From contig OZ025287.1 in NCBI GenBank assembly GCA_964019165.1, positions 8,277,930 through 8,341,929 of the forward strand: DNA of 64,000 bases, read 5' to 3'. The notes under the pieces are model-generated. The model was not told the origin of the DNA, searched no databases, and worked only from the letters and a program-made list of their open reading frames with translations. Each line of letters begins with the position of its first letter. The first letter of the stretch is position 1. The position numbers and the translations under genes are program-made. Positions 21,775 through 34,447 of the stretch are shown here, in pieces. This DNA is from Mastigias papua. Lineage: Eukaryota > Cnidaria > Scyphozoa > Rhizostomeae > Mastigiidae.

Positions 21775-21812
21775 AGAGCCATAATTGAAAAGGTAGACTA
21801 CGTATATTTGCT

Positions 21813-21873
21813 CTTATGGCCACAGTTACTATGGCCACAGTTGCTATGGCCACAGTTACTATGGCCACAGTTA
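21813..21873 (+). repeat. 15-bp minisatellite (~4 copies)
   Basis: Unit actatggccacagtt repeated four times with one variant, about 40 bp after the receptor stop codon, so probably in its 3' UTR. Confidence 0.9.
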
Positions 21874-21943
21874 CTATTTACTATAGAAGTCATTTGCGTA
21901 CATCGGTGGTTATGGACAAATTGCTAAAACGCAAGTAAGGTAG

Positions 21944-21992
21944 CTATTAATTGTAATTAATTGTAATTAATTGTAATTAACTGTAATTAATT
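21944..21992 (+). repeat. 10-bp AT-rich tandem repeat
   Basis: Four to five copies of ttgtaattaa. It lies in the 3' flank of the receptor. Confidence 0.85.
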
Positions 21993-22760
21993 AAGGAGAC
22001 AATCCACTGTTTAGTACTTGCCCTGAAGTAGTTCAACCGAGGGGAATATCACTCGGTAAAATCCGGTACATTTTGTTAACAAATCAGAAAAATTGACGGA
22101 AAAATCACAAAGAATCACAGCGATCACGGCAAATTAGCAAATAAATCACGAAAATCAAGTTCAAAGTCACACACAAAGAATCACAAAAAATTATAAAAAC
22201 CCCAAAAAATCATAAAAGCCTGGTACACTTTTGTACGAGCGATACACCATTCGGGCTAATGGTGTAAAATGATGTCACTCGATAGTTAGAGAGTGGTGTC
22301 ATGGCGAGCGTGATGTAGTGCTGCAGTACAGAACAAGTTGACCATCTCCTAGTGGAGTAACTAGCATAGGTTGAGATTGCCCAACTCCTAAGGGCCCCCA
22401 ATATTTGACACCTAGAAGGGAACCCTCAACAATTTTTAAGGGATAGGTTTTCGGAATTTCTTCGTTGTAGCACGACGTTCATAAGTCGATGCTTCTCCCC
22501 CCCCCCCACCCCTCCGCTCACAAGTTACTTGTTGCCATTTTTCGTCCTTACTGATGTTATTGTCGTCCGCGTTTGTTATTTTACCTTGCATTGGGGGAAA
22601 CTGTAAGCTGGTAGAAGATAGTCGCGTGACATTAGCCTTTCGTACCGGTGTTCAAGTAGTGCTTGCTCCGATGGCACCTATGCAGAACCTATAGTATTGA
22701 AGAATACTCAACTGATGTAATTATGCCTCACACCGGGCTCCATGCATCCCTCTTTTCTCT

Positions 22761-22830
22761 TTTTTTATTTTGTCATGTCATTTTAAGGGTTGTATTTCAG
22801 CAGAGCTGATTTTCAAAGGTACTTTTATGA
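22761..22830 (-). repeat. Decayed LINE 3' tail
   Basis: The minus strand reads gaaaatcagctctgctgaa, the core of the LINE 3' stem-loop seen at 8124-8166. The outer stem is eroded. Confidence 0.45.
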
Positions 22831-25150
22831 GATATTATTGTTTTTAGCACCATACTAGCACAGTGAAACTTCCTCTATTTGTTGCATGAACCCACGAGTT
22901 CTGTTTCTTAGCATTCTCAAAAGCAGTCGAAAGTTTTTTATTCGTATAAATAATTGCAAAATAGACAACTACAAAAATGACACAACAAGGAGCATGGAAT
23001 TACATAGTAACCCTGTGACCGTTACACAGAACATAAGAACACAAATAAACGCAAAGTAGTAAGTAAATGAATGGATCATTTATCCGTTACGCAACTCCTC
23101 CACAAGGGAAGGAGGGCACCTCAAAAATTAATAATCTAAAAGTGAAGCTACCTGTGGGCCTAGAAGACTATTTCCTCGCAGCGTGGCGAAGTCTAGATTG
23201 CATATGGATTCAAAGCAACACCGATGTGAGGCTACCATGAACAGGAACGATTAACGATGATTAACATCAAACACATTATGAACATCTCAAGTCGATATAT
23301 GAATTGCGCAAAACTAGGGATATCCTCATTGATGTCTCCACGTGAGTTTTTCATGATTTTATGATGCCAGCCACAGTAATTTAATGCCAATGTATACACT
23401 TCACTAAGCATCATGGGTATTTGAGGGCTATTGCCAAGATGCAATGCGCGCTGCGCACCGTATGATGTAATAATTAGAATAGTCTATTAGTCTATTAAGT
23501 GCAAGAAACTACATGTGCTAATCGTTGCATATAATTATGATTGATTGAACTTTATGATTTTATGTTGTAACAGAAAATATAGTCATTGCTCATCTTCAGT
23601 GACCATGTGTAGTAGAATTTTTCAAATATACCTCATAGGGATATTGGTAGCTCAGGATGTGCTTGGCGACAGGCATTGTCAAGAATAATGTGAATGGAAG
23701 ATTTCGTAAAAGGAGTTTCTAAGAAGCTCCCATTTTGTGGTGCTCTAGAGAGGTTTGCTATAGAGATATCAGGGTAGCAATGGAAGAAAGTGATTCCTGC
23801 TTACACAATGGTTCTTTAGGATTCAATATCAGCAATGAGCATTTTTTACCCTCTCCCCTACCCCGTCTATTCTTGATATTATCCGTTTACTCTTTTGGTC
23901 TCTAGTAAACGCGAAGGGGGACGTTTATTAAATTTTCGACATTTTTCGAACCGGGGCATGAAAGGCAACGATGATGTTGGAGACAGGGCCATTTTCACAG
24001 GTGTATTTGATGATGATTTTTGAATCTCTGTGGTTTGCTAAAATTTCTGAGCCTAATAGGTGCCTTGTGTTGATACTTTTTCTGCTGTCCTTGGAGGGCA
24101 AAGCAAAATTTGCGAAATGGAGACAGATAGACATTAGTGTATCATACGGCAGGAATGGAGATTTTGTAGATAAAATTGAATGCTGGAAGGACATAGAATC
24201 GGTTCCACATTCAAGGCACTCACTCTGGCCTAAATTGTTGATCGTCATTGCTAATGACAATGAAAAATTAGGGGACGTTAATGAGTTACATGAAATCGAA
24301 ATGTGTAGGTAAGGCCGTGCCAAAATATCGTGGTAAAGAATGGCTTTGAGACGGTCAATTGTTATACCATTTAACCGTTTGTTACATTTGTTAATACCGT
24401 TTAACTAGCCTGTGTGCAGGCTCTACTGGTCTCTGCTAAAACAGATCAGCTGAGTTGAATTAAAAACTCGTTCATCCTCTACCAGTACAGTCTGCGATAC
24501 AGTGGCGAAAATCTTGACTGCTGACATCAGCAGCTGGTTTTTCGTTTGATTTACCCTTTAGAATAGGTATGACTCACTGGTGCGGCTATCCTTGTTCCGG
24601 TCAAAGCGATGACCTGCTTGTTATAAAGTCACTTCATCGCACTTACATTATTTCCCAAAAATTTCGGGCGGTTAAATTGTCAAACAATTCTGCCGCCGTT
24701 AAATCAAGGCTGGTGAACCATATGCGGCTCTTTGACATTTAATCTACAACTCGTGGAACGTTTCCAGACTAATAGACAACAAAAGAAAATCCTCCCGAAA
24801 ATTTGAGTTGATTGAAATTAATGCTTGCGAAAGAATTTTTAATGTATATAAATTAGCAATTTTTCTCGTATCAGTTCTCTTGGTTCATTACTAGCTATAT
24901 TTAGCGATAAAAGCAAACCGTTCACGTTAATTCTATCGATATCTTGGCGCTCTCAGCCATTTGATTCTTATTGCACCTCTCAGCCATCTGACCCGTATTT
25001 GAGAACAGCATATCCATATCCCATCTCAACCATATCCAAGAACAGCATGGCAACCCTTGCAGTCATAGGTCTAGGTCTAAATGTTATACAAGAGGTGGCT
25101 TTTTGTTGCATGAAGGGCATGGTAAAGGCAAAATATTGACGAAACGAGGT
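22831..25150. other. No supported gene
   Basis: At 23928-24323 both strands have open frames of more than 110 codons, which usually means at most one is real. The minus-strand one (ECLECG, FHAPVRK) has no domain I recognise. The rest is AT-rich unique-looking sequence. Confidence 0.3.
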
Positions 25151-25228
25151 CCTTCATAGTTTTGTGAAAACTTGTAGAGCCACCACTATATACAGTGGTG
25201 CCTCTAAAAGTTTTCGAAAACTATGAAC
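25151..25228. repeat. Inverted repeat (~35-bp arms)
   Basis: ttcatagttttgtgaaaac..gccaccact pairs with agtggtgcc..gttttcgaaaactatgaa around a few central bases (tatatac). Probably a small palindromic MITE. Confidence 0.75.
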
Positions 25229-26288
25229 TTTATAGGAAGACTGGTGCAACAATGATGTATATTAGCAATCCTGATTCGTATGTTAACATTATCTAGAAAA
25301 GAAGAAGGGGGTCTCAGTTCCAGCATAATGAAATATTACTTCGCCTCACTATTAATATCCCCCCAATCATAATCCTGCACTAAATTAGAGCGTTGAGTCA
25401 ATAGGCCCATAGTGATCATACAATGGAGAATACGGTGTCTTATGTTTGCTTTCCAAGTCACACCCCCCTCCCCCCCTACCAACATTGAGCACAGAGTTCT
25501 CCTCTCATTGCTAAGGATAAAGAGAAGCACATAACTGGAATGCTCACAGCATCGAAATTGGGACATATTTTGTCCAATGTAACTATCATAACATGGAAAA
25601 GCAGTGCGTTGCCTTCCACGAGAAATAGATTGTCTGAATGGACTCTTGACATGTTTCACGAAAAAGCATTGGAGCAACCATGTATGAATATCATAGAATG
25701 AATGAGTACCAAAGAAAGGTTGCTGAGGAGGAGGATTTCCAGCTGAGGAGGAATTTTGACAAAGAGCCACGAGATGCCGCTTATAAGGAAAAACTTTAAA
25801 AGAGTGTCTAATTTGGAACTCTTATTGTTTATACTATCACCGTTTTCTCACTTTCATTTACATAAATAGAAGGAATTAATGATCTGACTCTCCACTTATT
25901 ATAGCATGGTATTACTATACACGCTTTTTTATAAGAAACCTAGCTGAAGGCCTACTTCCAAAAGCTCCTTTTTTGGACCTCGAATGATCAAACTGTGTTA
26001 CTTAAAGCTCCTTTATAGTACCTTAATTTCCGCTGCACATGTGTTGCCATACAAATGGTACAGAAACAAGTATAACATTGGAATTTTGAATTTTGCCTTT
26101 GATTTTGGCTATAACTCAAGATCAAATGCACAAAGAAGGTCATTGAAACACTTGACACAAGTATATTATACAATCTATGCTAGTTTTAGCTGCAAATGAG
26201 TGGAACCGGCTTCCTAATTCTTGATTGTTTGCTGTTCTAAAAGGTTTTCCAATTGAAAAGCTCCTTGGGGAACTCTCCATTAGTAGCA
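25229..26288. other. No supported gene
   Basis: A 144-codon minus-strand frame at 25336-25770 has no recognisable domain and no splice or repeat support. It is kept only as an unassigned open frame. Confidence 0.3.
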
Positions 26289-26376
26289 TAAAGGCCCATC
26301 TCCACTTCATTCGAATTTCGGAATTCGCATCCGAACGTCGAATTCCGGAATCCGAATTAAGTGGAGAGAGGCCTTA
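26289..26376. mobile_element. Short palindromic MITE
   Basis: ctccacttcattcgaatttc..gaattcg pairs with cgaattccggaatccgaatt..aagtggag, arms of about 28 bp with few mismatches, bounded by aaggccc and gaggcctt. No coding capacity. Confidence 0.75.
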
Positions 26377-26859
26377 AGTTCTTTAAATATTTTGGCATTC
26401 TACATGTAGGTACCTTACAACGTGAATCCTTATAAAAAAGCGTGTAGCTTCTGTTGCACCTTGAGTTAAGATGTTAAACACTTTTCTGCATAATGCAAGT
26501 CCCCAAGCCGTTCCATACATATCTCTCCCGGTCCTAAATGGACATTCAGTCCGCCTTCAGAAAGCAGCTCAAATGTAAGGAATTTACAGATGTTGTATTT
26601 ATGGAATATCTTTTCTTAGAATACAGCCAACTAGGCACAGCTACCATCATTTATTTAATGCCTGCCAAAAGCATTCGTATTTGTAGAAATTATCCCATCT
26701 GTATCTAAAATGCATCCGAAAGTGGAGACATATAATATTTTTTGTTTTAACACGAGGTATACCTTCAGCTAACTAAATCATTATTACATATCATAGCGAA
26801 ATAACACTTCTACAATATAAACGAGCGCTGATCTTCGAGGTATTCGTGTTTTTGGAAGA

Positions 26860-27735
26860 ACATAGAAGTTGGAAGGGATGGAAGAGACAGCATAGCTGCC
26901 ATATGTTTGACAGCTGTGATAATGTGTATTTTCTCCCAACATAATAGGCCAATCATCATACACCCAGCCTAATTGACCAATCATCATACACCCAACCCAA
27001 TTGACCAATCATCATACACCAAACCTAATTGGCCAATCATCATACACTAAACCTAATTGGCCAATCATCATACACCCAACCTAATTGGCCAATCATCATA
27101 CACCCAACCTAATTGCCAATCATCATACACCCAACCTAATTGACCAATCATCATACACTCAACCTAATTGGCCAATCATCATACACCCAGCCTAATTGGC
27201 CAATCATCATACACCCAACCTAATTGGCCAATCATCATACACCCAACCTAATTGGCCAATCATCATACACCCAACCTAATTGGCCAATCATCATACACTT
27301 GCATTGGTAGAAATGATCCTATTTGCAAAAAAATCCGATTGGCTCAAAAGGGCCTGTCTAACCATTTTGGCACAATACTATTAGGGAGCCGTGGTCATCC
27401 CAGACCTCCTCTGGACCCACTACTGACTACGGCCATGGGGTAGCCACTGTCCTTTGCTCCCCATGGTATCGTCCCTGGTTTGTTGTATAGTAATCAAAAA
27501 GTATAGTAACAATGTCATTGTATTGTAAATGCATTATATGAATAGAAACAAATCATCATACAAAATGGGGCTAATTTGCAGTGGAATGTACGTGTGGTCA
27601 GAATCCGGCATTATGATTGGTCAGTTAGGTTCAGAGAGAGTGGACCCGATCAGAGCTCTTAGACATTTGGCGACAGTCCTGGAGGAGACAGAACCTGATG
27701 AGGAACAAGAGAAAGATATTTAGATTGTAATACAG
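26860..27735. mobile_element. Foldback MITE with internal minisatellite
   Basis: The left end (agcatagctgccatatgtttgac..ttttctcccaacataataggccaatcatcat) and the right end (attatgattggtcagttagg..cagagctcttagacatttggcgaca) are inverted relatives, and both match the arms of the MITE at 56225-56432. The interior holds 13 copies of a 28-bp unit derived from the arm itself. The small open frame at 27529-27723 is inside the element and not a gene. Confidence 0.75.
26949..27299 (+). repeat. 28-bp minisatellite (13 copies)
   Basis: Unit ccaatcatcatacacccaac followed by ctaattgg, twelve full copies and one partial, with scattered single-base variants. The unit equals the inner part of the MITE arm, so it arose by repeat amplification inside the element. 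Confidence 0.95.
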
Positions 27736-28729
27736 CGCTGGTGATGATAGCAATGGTGATCTTAATTATAGTGATGATATTGACGAAGTCTTTGTAATTG
27801 GAGATATTATTTATTATTTATTATTTATTAATGCTTTATTTACAAATTTAGGATGAAAAAGTGCAAAATAGCTATCCATGTATAAAAATTTCAGGAAATA
27901 GCTAATGATAGCCAACGTATTCACAATATTAAAAAATAAGTCATAAAAATCAAATAAAGCCTAGTAATGGTTGAAATTTCCTGCAGAGCCTACACTATCA
28001 TTGGGACTCATCACCCTTCCAAGTTTTGATTTTAGCTTTACATGTTAGAAAATAATGACTGCCTGGAGTTCACAGAATGGTGCCTTATTATTTTTCCACT
28101 GCTTGCTTTTTTTGATCAGCGTACTATGTATGCGACCACAAGTTATGGTAGACCAAATCTCTTCCCTGCCTTTATAAGGGCCGACGTAAGAAAGGCCGAC
28201 GTTAAAATAGGGCCGGCGTAGAGACTGTCAATAGGGTATGTTTCATAATGCAACGATGGAGACTTTCTTTCACGTCTTTAAATCATGCCACAGCCAAATA
28301 ATATAGTTTCCTAACACACAGTCAAGTAGTTCACTTTAGCAGTCCTTGGAACTCCTAATGGAAATCCTGTGACTCTTGACGTCATTATCAGAAGCGGAAT
28401 GTCTGATCGAGCTGCCGGATAATGGCCTGGTGGACCATTCCAATTTAGAAAACTTTTAGAGGCCCTGCGTTAGGTTTCGTTATGAAATAGCGTCTTCACG
28501 TCTTTTTATGAGACAGTGATTCTTGTACAAGCATTGCTCGATTGCTCAAAAAGTTAAGACAGTTCAATGCCGGATTTCTGAGACCAAACAAAGTTTAAAA
28601 GTTGATACACATTTTGAATCCGAATTTCCATGCGTGCGCATCATCTCTTTTGCATAATTTGCTTAGATTTCCTATGAAGATCTATGTATACGAGTGCTGC
28701 ATTTCTGTAGCACCCGTCTGTCGCACTGT
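27736..28729. other. No supported gene
   Basis: Contains a short TTATTTA-rich stretch (about 27805-27845) and no recognisable coding sequence. Confidence 0.35.
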
Positions 28730-28860
28730 ATTATTATTATTATTAAAACTGTTTAGGGAGGTTATCCCTTCAGCCGTAGCTGGTTTTCAAGGGGCCCTCC
28801 ATTTACATACAAAAAGACCATTGAGAAATCCTAAAAACCTAATTACAATTACCCTCTAAC
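28730..28860 (-). repeat. LINE 3' tail with (ATT/AAT)n end
   Basis: On the minus strand: aaatggagggccccttgaaa, caccagct-like hairpin, ataacctccct, then a run of AAT triplets (plus-strand attatt at about 28731-28746). It matches the stem-loop tail of the LINE at 7192-8215. Confidence 0.6.
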
Positions 28861-29589
28861 GATAAATTAGGAAACAATTAAATACATAAACAGGTAAGGT
28901 AAATATAGAAATAAGAAAATAGATAGCTCATCAGACAAACTATACATAATCTTCATCACTGTCAATTTTGGTTCAAGTTTTTCACAAACTCAGCTGTTCT
29001 TCAAAGTCTTGAGAAAAGTTAAATACTGAATTTCTAGAAAGTTAAGAAAGTTTTACTAGCGAAAGATTCTTTTACGGCAAATGTCTATTCGAACAAAAAC
29101 TTGTTGTGGCCATATAGAGTGCATCTCTTTCTAAAATACTTTTCAAAAGACAGGGTTTAGGACCTAATTTTGTCTTGCGAATGTCGGACATGACTGATTA
29201 AAACTGCCCCTTATGGTGCCAACAAGCAAAATTGAAAAAACATAGGGGTTTCCATATAAAGTACATGTAAAGATACAATAGTTACAAGCATTAAGACAGC
29301 ATCACTTTATGGGATATATCGGAGGCCCACTTGTATCATGTAATTTCTACATAACCTGCAATTACAATCTCCATCATTCATAAATGTTCGTATTTTTCTT
29401 AAGGATTGAAAGATATTTCTATCTTTTGATTTCATTTAAAGATTGTTGCCAAAGTCTGCTCTACTATCATCTCTAAATCAGATCTCAAATCGTCAGTTTT
29501 GAAGGGGAAAAGTCAAGAAAATCAAAAGAAGTCTTTATTTGGTGACACAGGGGTCCATTAGGCCCCTTTTTGCTTCTGATACATGTTAG

Positions 29590-29945
29590 AAATCTCCACA
29601 GCAGATTCAGATATCATGTTATATGCTGACGACACTTTTGTTTTCAGATAAGAATCAAACTGAAATAGAGAAGTTATGAATCATTATGCTAAATTGTTTC
29701 ATAATTGGCTGTAAGAAAAGGGCCTAATCGCGAATCCCAAAAGACCCAAAACTGAGTTTATAGTGTCTGGAACAGCAACAAAAGGAAGCAAGACAACGCA
29801 TCAAGTAAAAGCAACTATCAATTCGAAAGATATTATTAATACCAACATCTATAAGTAACTTGGAATCCGTTTAGATATGTAACTCACTCTGATTGACTAT
29901 ATCATAAAGACTGATGGAAATGATTAAAATTCATTTCAATACCGA
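29590..29945 (+). pseudogene. LINE RT fragment with YADD motif
   Basis: Reads ADSDIMLYADDTFVF at about 29605-29650, the catalytic block of a jockey/CR1-type RT, then after stops LFHNWL, GLIANPKRPKTEFIVSG and LGIRLDM, which follow YADD in these enzymes. Several stops show it is a relic; the start and end are not defined. Confidence 0.7.
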
Positions 29946-30796
29946 GAACGTACGTGGAGATTAAAGAGGAACTTCACTTAATGTTGGGGGACTTAACACG
30001 TGCATACATTCTTGAGTAGTTTGCAAAATCTTTTCCCGCTGTAGGTAGCCTCTTGTAACGAAATATAATCGGATTATGTTTACTGACTTATAGCAATGTT
30101 TTCCTGCGATATTTCTTCAATTTGTCAAGTAAAACTGGACCTCAATGGAGTTTCATCTGTTCACAGAGGATAGAGCATATTTCAACGCAGGGGGCTATTT
30201 GAAATCCTCAGCAAAAATCTGTGAATATTTGATATCAAATAAAAAAATATTAAACGCGTTAGAAATTTTACTTTTGATCACGAATGACAAATTACTCACG
30301 TAAAAACTTTAAGTGTATAAGGAGGGTTGCTTTTTAGCTTAACTGACATTCAAGGCAGAGGCGGATCCAATGTGCCTTCCGTACCTAACGGAAGGCAGTC
30401 ATTTTTTCTCAAACTGGAATAAGTTGTCTGGATTTTCGGAACAGTTTTGATCAATTCGTTCTTTCTATACCCACATCTGACATTGAATCCCTGTGTACCT
30501 TCATAATGATTGATCAATCTTCCTTTGTCTTCTGTTGCCTTCATCGATTTGCCTCGTATTCAGGGTAAGAGAAATGATCAATGATGTCATTGGGAATGAT
30601 TTATAATCATAAATCCTTTTCGTTCAACGAGTATACAAGTTTGATAATTTATGCGGTGCAAGTGTTGTGCGGCAGATCACATAAATTATGTAGCTGACAG
30701 CGCAGCTTTTCATAATAGATTTTGAGACCGATTTTGGCTTTATTGTTCTACGGAGGGGTTGTGCGGCAGATCAAGATTAACCAAAGACAAAGGATA

Positions 30797-30847
30797 TCTG
30801 CCTTACAACTGCCTTACAACTGCCTTACAACTGCCTTACAACTGCCG
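30797..30847 (+). repeat. 12-bp tandem repeat (4 copies)
   Basis: Unit aactgccttaca, ending in a gccgcac variant. Confidence 0.9.
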
Positions 30848-31358
30848 CACAATTTCCATGATTGAAGTGGAGTGAATCAAATGGGTTTGCTGAAGCACTA
30901 TAGCCTCACTTGGAGAGTGATATGGGAAGACTGCGTGAACAAGATGGAAAAATATATTTGACATGCGCGAAAATCCGCAGCGCCCTTCATAGATACGATA
31001 ATCAACTTCACTTGACAACAGGCACCATATTGAAATAGACAACATTTTGCAGGGCAGCATGGCCAGTTGCTCTGTTCCGTTGTTTGAAAATGGATTGTTA
31101 GAGCATATTACTGGTGTTAGCATCGTTGCTTTAGTATTACCTGCCTATCATTTTATAAACTTAAAGCAGAACAGTTCAAAGAAGATTCCGTAGCAGGTTC
31201 ACATTCGACGACACATTTAGAAATTTGGGTCCTTTCCTCAGTGGGGAGTATAACAGTGTGGAGGTTCGAACGACTAGAAAGGCAAAGCTGTTTGCAGCCT
31301 CTCGTAGCATCAGGAACACCTGAAATAGCGCCGATTCTGCTGCCCTAGAAAATATTGG

Positions 31359-31553
31359 GGTGGAGGCAGTGGTGGGATTCAAATATTTTAGGAACAGGTT
31401 CTATCTTAACGTGTGGGGTGCATTGTAAATTTTTTTTATCAAAGTGTCACGTTTTCCAACATTTTAGTAACCGGTTCGCAAACAGTGTGACTGTCTAGGA
31501 ACCGGTTCGCGCGAACCGGTGCGAACCGGCTGAATCCCACCACTGGGTGGAGG
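31359..31553. mobile_element. hAT MITE with perfect 8-bp TSD
   Basis: The element is 31367-31545. Ends CAGTGGTGGGATTCA and TGAATCCCACCACTG are inverted repeats, flanked by the exact 8-bp duplication ggtggagg (31359-31366 and 31546-31553). The interior has repeated gaaccggttcgc words. An 8-bp duplication with CA..TG ends fits the hAT superfamily; no transposase is encoded. Confidence 0.92.
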
Positions 31554-32139
31554 CAAGGCAGGGGATTCTATGGTATCATTGTCTAGGCTTAATCTGTTTT
31601 GGTAAAAAAACCGATAACTTCACAGCTGATATCAATCAACTCCCTCACGAAAAGTCCCAAACCTTATACTTCTATGCTTGTTTGTACGCTATTCAGGCCA
31701 ATATTGTAGATGATGTCAAGTGAACTCATCAAACATACTTTTACTCTCCATCCCTCCCTTAATAGTATTCCCCTCAACTCCAAAATTTTTAAAATATTGG
31801 AACCCATTTCCATTTATTAAAACCCCCTAAATGGAAAAAACTTTCCACCCACTCCCATTTATTACACACCTCTCAAAAAATATAAATCAATAAAATGAAA
31901 ATAGAAGTATTGTATATTTTTCAGTAACAAGAAGTTTTTCAGAAATAGAACAAAATAATAATTATCAAAAATTAATCTTACCCCCCACCTATTGACAACC
32001 CCCCTATTTAAGCACTGCATGACAAAATCCATCCATTTCTATTTATTCACACCCTCTACATTTATTTCTTCTGGGAAAATTGCCAACCCCCCTTTTTAAC
32101 AAAACCCCCTGCTGTTAAGGAACAGAGAGTACTCAAAAC

Positions 32140-32832
32140 TTTTAACAAATGTCACAAAAAGTTATGTCCAATACCATCTTGTATAAGTGTTGCAACTCAC
32201 TAATTAGGAGGTGGCACACCTGGGAATATATGGTTGTTTGTGCACTATTGTCCATATGGGATAGGTGCTGTGAGGTTACTTTATAAAACACAAATTTCCT
32301 CAAAATTTTGCCAAATGCCTCAAAAAGTTATCTTCATTGCCACCTTATATACCTGTTGCACTTTACTTAGTGAGTGGGCAGCAACCTTGGGAAAATATGC
32401 CCCTAGCCAAGACATATTGAAAACATAATTCTTTTTAAATTATTGTCCATATGAAATAGAGGCTTTGAGGTTACTTCACAGAACTTAATTTTCATTTCAT
32501 TATATTACATATTGAAAGTATTGCAAATTTGACCTGACTTTAGATACAAATTGTAAAGTTTTGCAATTTTTCCCACACTTGGCACTATATATACAGTAAA
32601 ATACAATACTTGAAAAAGCTAGCTATGATACTCCCTAAGTGTAGCCAATGTCAAAATTTTGAGTAAAATTTAATTTTCTGTTGCCACTATACAACCTCCG
32701 TTCCATTATATTACATATTGAAAGTATTGCAAATTTGACCTGACTTTAGATCCAAATTGTAAAGTTTTGCAATTTCCCACACTTGGCACTATACATACAG
32801 TAAAGTAGAATGTCAAAATTTTGAGTAAAATT
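32140..32832 (+). repeat. Nested tandem duplications
   Basis: Two diverged ~165-bp copies (about 32140-32285 and 32300-32465, sharing caaaaagttat and attgtccatatg) precede two close copies of another unit (about 32498-32665 and 32703-32832, sharing attatattacatattgaaag and gacctgactttagat). No coding sequence. Confidence 0.7.
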
Positions 32833-32968
32833 ATGTTTTATGAAGTCACCTCGCACGTATCGAATAGGGCTTAATATGGTATAAACTGTGAGATGTGATG
32901 GTGATTGGAATGGTAAGAATCATTAAGGTGATCAAGCGAAATCATCTACATCTATATGTATATAGTTG

Positions 32969-33047
32969 CCTGGATGGTATGGGTTTGCACTGATCCTATT
33001 TCTGTTGGAAACAGAAATAGGATCAGTGCAAACCCATACCATCCAGG
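32969..33047. repeat. Perfect 38-bp inverted repeat with 3-nt loop
   Basis: The left arm 32969-33006 (starting cctggatggtatgggtttgc) is the exact reverse complement of 33010-33047, separated by gga. Arms without a single mismatch suggest a very recent origin, for example template switching, or a short-hairpin precursor. Related words (ccatccagg, ttgtcagcca) repeat just downstream. Confidence 0.95.
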
Positions 33048-34263
33048 TGTTGTCAGCCATCCAGGTGTGTTGGCTGTTGTCAGCCAGTGACCCGAAATGG
33101 AAATGGAATTAAGGTTCTGTGGAGTCGTAGTAAGTAGCGTAGCATGATGAAACAAGGTTGTACTGTTACCTATCATCGAGATCAGGGGTTAATTGACTCC
33201 TGTATGAATATACGCACAACATTGATCGCATTTCTTGTGCTAACGGTCGATATACGATCATCTAAACATAACCTTCTAGCCGTACTATCGTGAGCTGACA
33301 TCCCGCGTTTTGGTCGTCAATTTACAGAGCGCCTTCGCAGTTACTACCGCCATTTTGAACTTAAACATTTTTCCATCCTGTTGACTGCGTGACCGTTGGG
33401 GAAGCAAGCAAAGCTATGAAAGCGTACACTGGATCTTTTGAGCAGAATTGACTAGCTCGTCGACTTTAGGGAATCAGACCTACTTAGAACTTTCGACAGC
33501 GGAGGTGAAGAAGCTAGGCCATACTGCTCCCTGCTCCGGATAACGTTTTTTGTGCCAGGCAGTTCATTGCTTCATTCTCCAGCCTAACAGAAGTTCTAAC
33601 ATCCTCCATGTCACAGCAAAGTTTATCTTCTTACAACAAAGTGACCAAATTTGTGATCAGAATATATATGAGGTTATGACTTTATGCCTAATGTACAGCT
33701 CAGAGTCCAGAAAAAGTTCCAGCCTTCCTCCGGGCATCAAATCTTCATCATAAGCCTTCCTCTTTTACCACAATCAAAACTAGTCTAAGTTCTTGAACTG
33801 TGCATTGTGTATGTCTCAGAAATTTTAACTGTAGAGGGGCTGTGTCTTTCACAGGCGATGCCATATGAACTGAAACTTTGCTGAAATTGGATTGTTGATG
33901 CACAGTATTAAACCTTCCTCATATACGACATAGAAAGCACAGTCTTCCTCCGGTTCGGAGCCGTGGAGCCGTGACTTTTTCTGGACTCTGGTACAGCTAT
34001 TAAAAAATGTAGCAACATAATCCTTAATATTTTCCTGAATTATATCGTGAAATTTTACTGCCTTATGCATTGAGTGTGGCTGTGGAATACTGGTACCTGG
34101 AATGATTTGTATTCCTTTCTGCCTTTGTTCGATCTTGTTATGTTTATTTGTTTTAGTTTAAATCTTAACTACTGACGCTTTGTTTATATTTCAATTTAGA
34201 TTGTACGTAGGTTATTGATAGACATGAAATCTGAAATCTAAAAATCAGTATAATCTCTGTTTG
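33048..34263. other. No gene; imperfect foldback
   Basis: gctcagagtccagaaaaagt near 33698-33718 is inverted near 33972-33996 (actttttctggactctggta), with less regular pairing around, so an old foldback element is likely. The small frames on both strands fall inside it. Confidence 0.45.
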
Positions 34264-34430
34264 TGTTGCGATTTAAAGGGTTCTCAGAGAAAGACTCAGT
34301 AATGGCAACGTCTTTATTCTATCTCAAACAACTACAACTAACTAAAAAGTGTAACAACGTTTGTTAAGAAGCTTCTGTTGGCTGCATTCCAATATATATA
34401 TAAAGGGTTGCCGCTATGCCAATCACAACA
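34264..34430 (-). repeat. Gypsy-2 3' LTR
   Basis: 167 bp, tgttgcgatt to caatcacaaca, same as 39272-39438. Confidence 0.95.
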
Positions 34431-34447
34431 CCATCCCCCCATTAAAT

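Noticed and set aside
23928..24323. Overlapping open frames on both strands
   Set aside because: Neither has a recognisable motif; kept as unassigned.
25336..25770. 144-codon minus-strand gene
   Set aside because: No domain, no splice support, and the length is within what chance gives in this much sequence.
26949..27299. CRISPR-like array of 28-bp repeats
   Set aside because: The units are head-to-tail with no spacers, and the setting is a eukaryotic transposon; it is a minisatellite.
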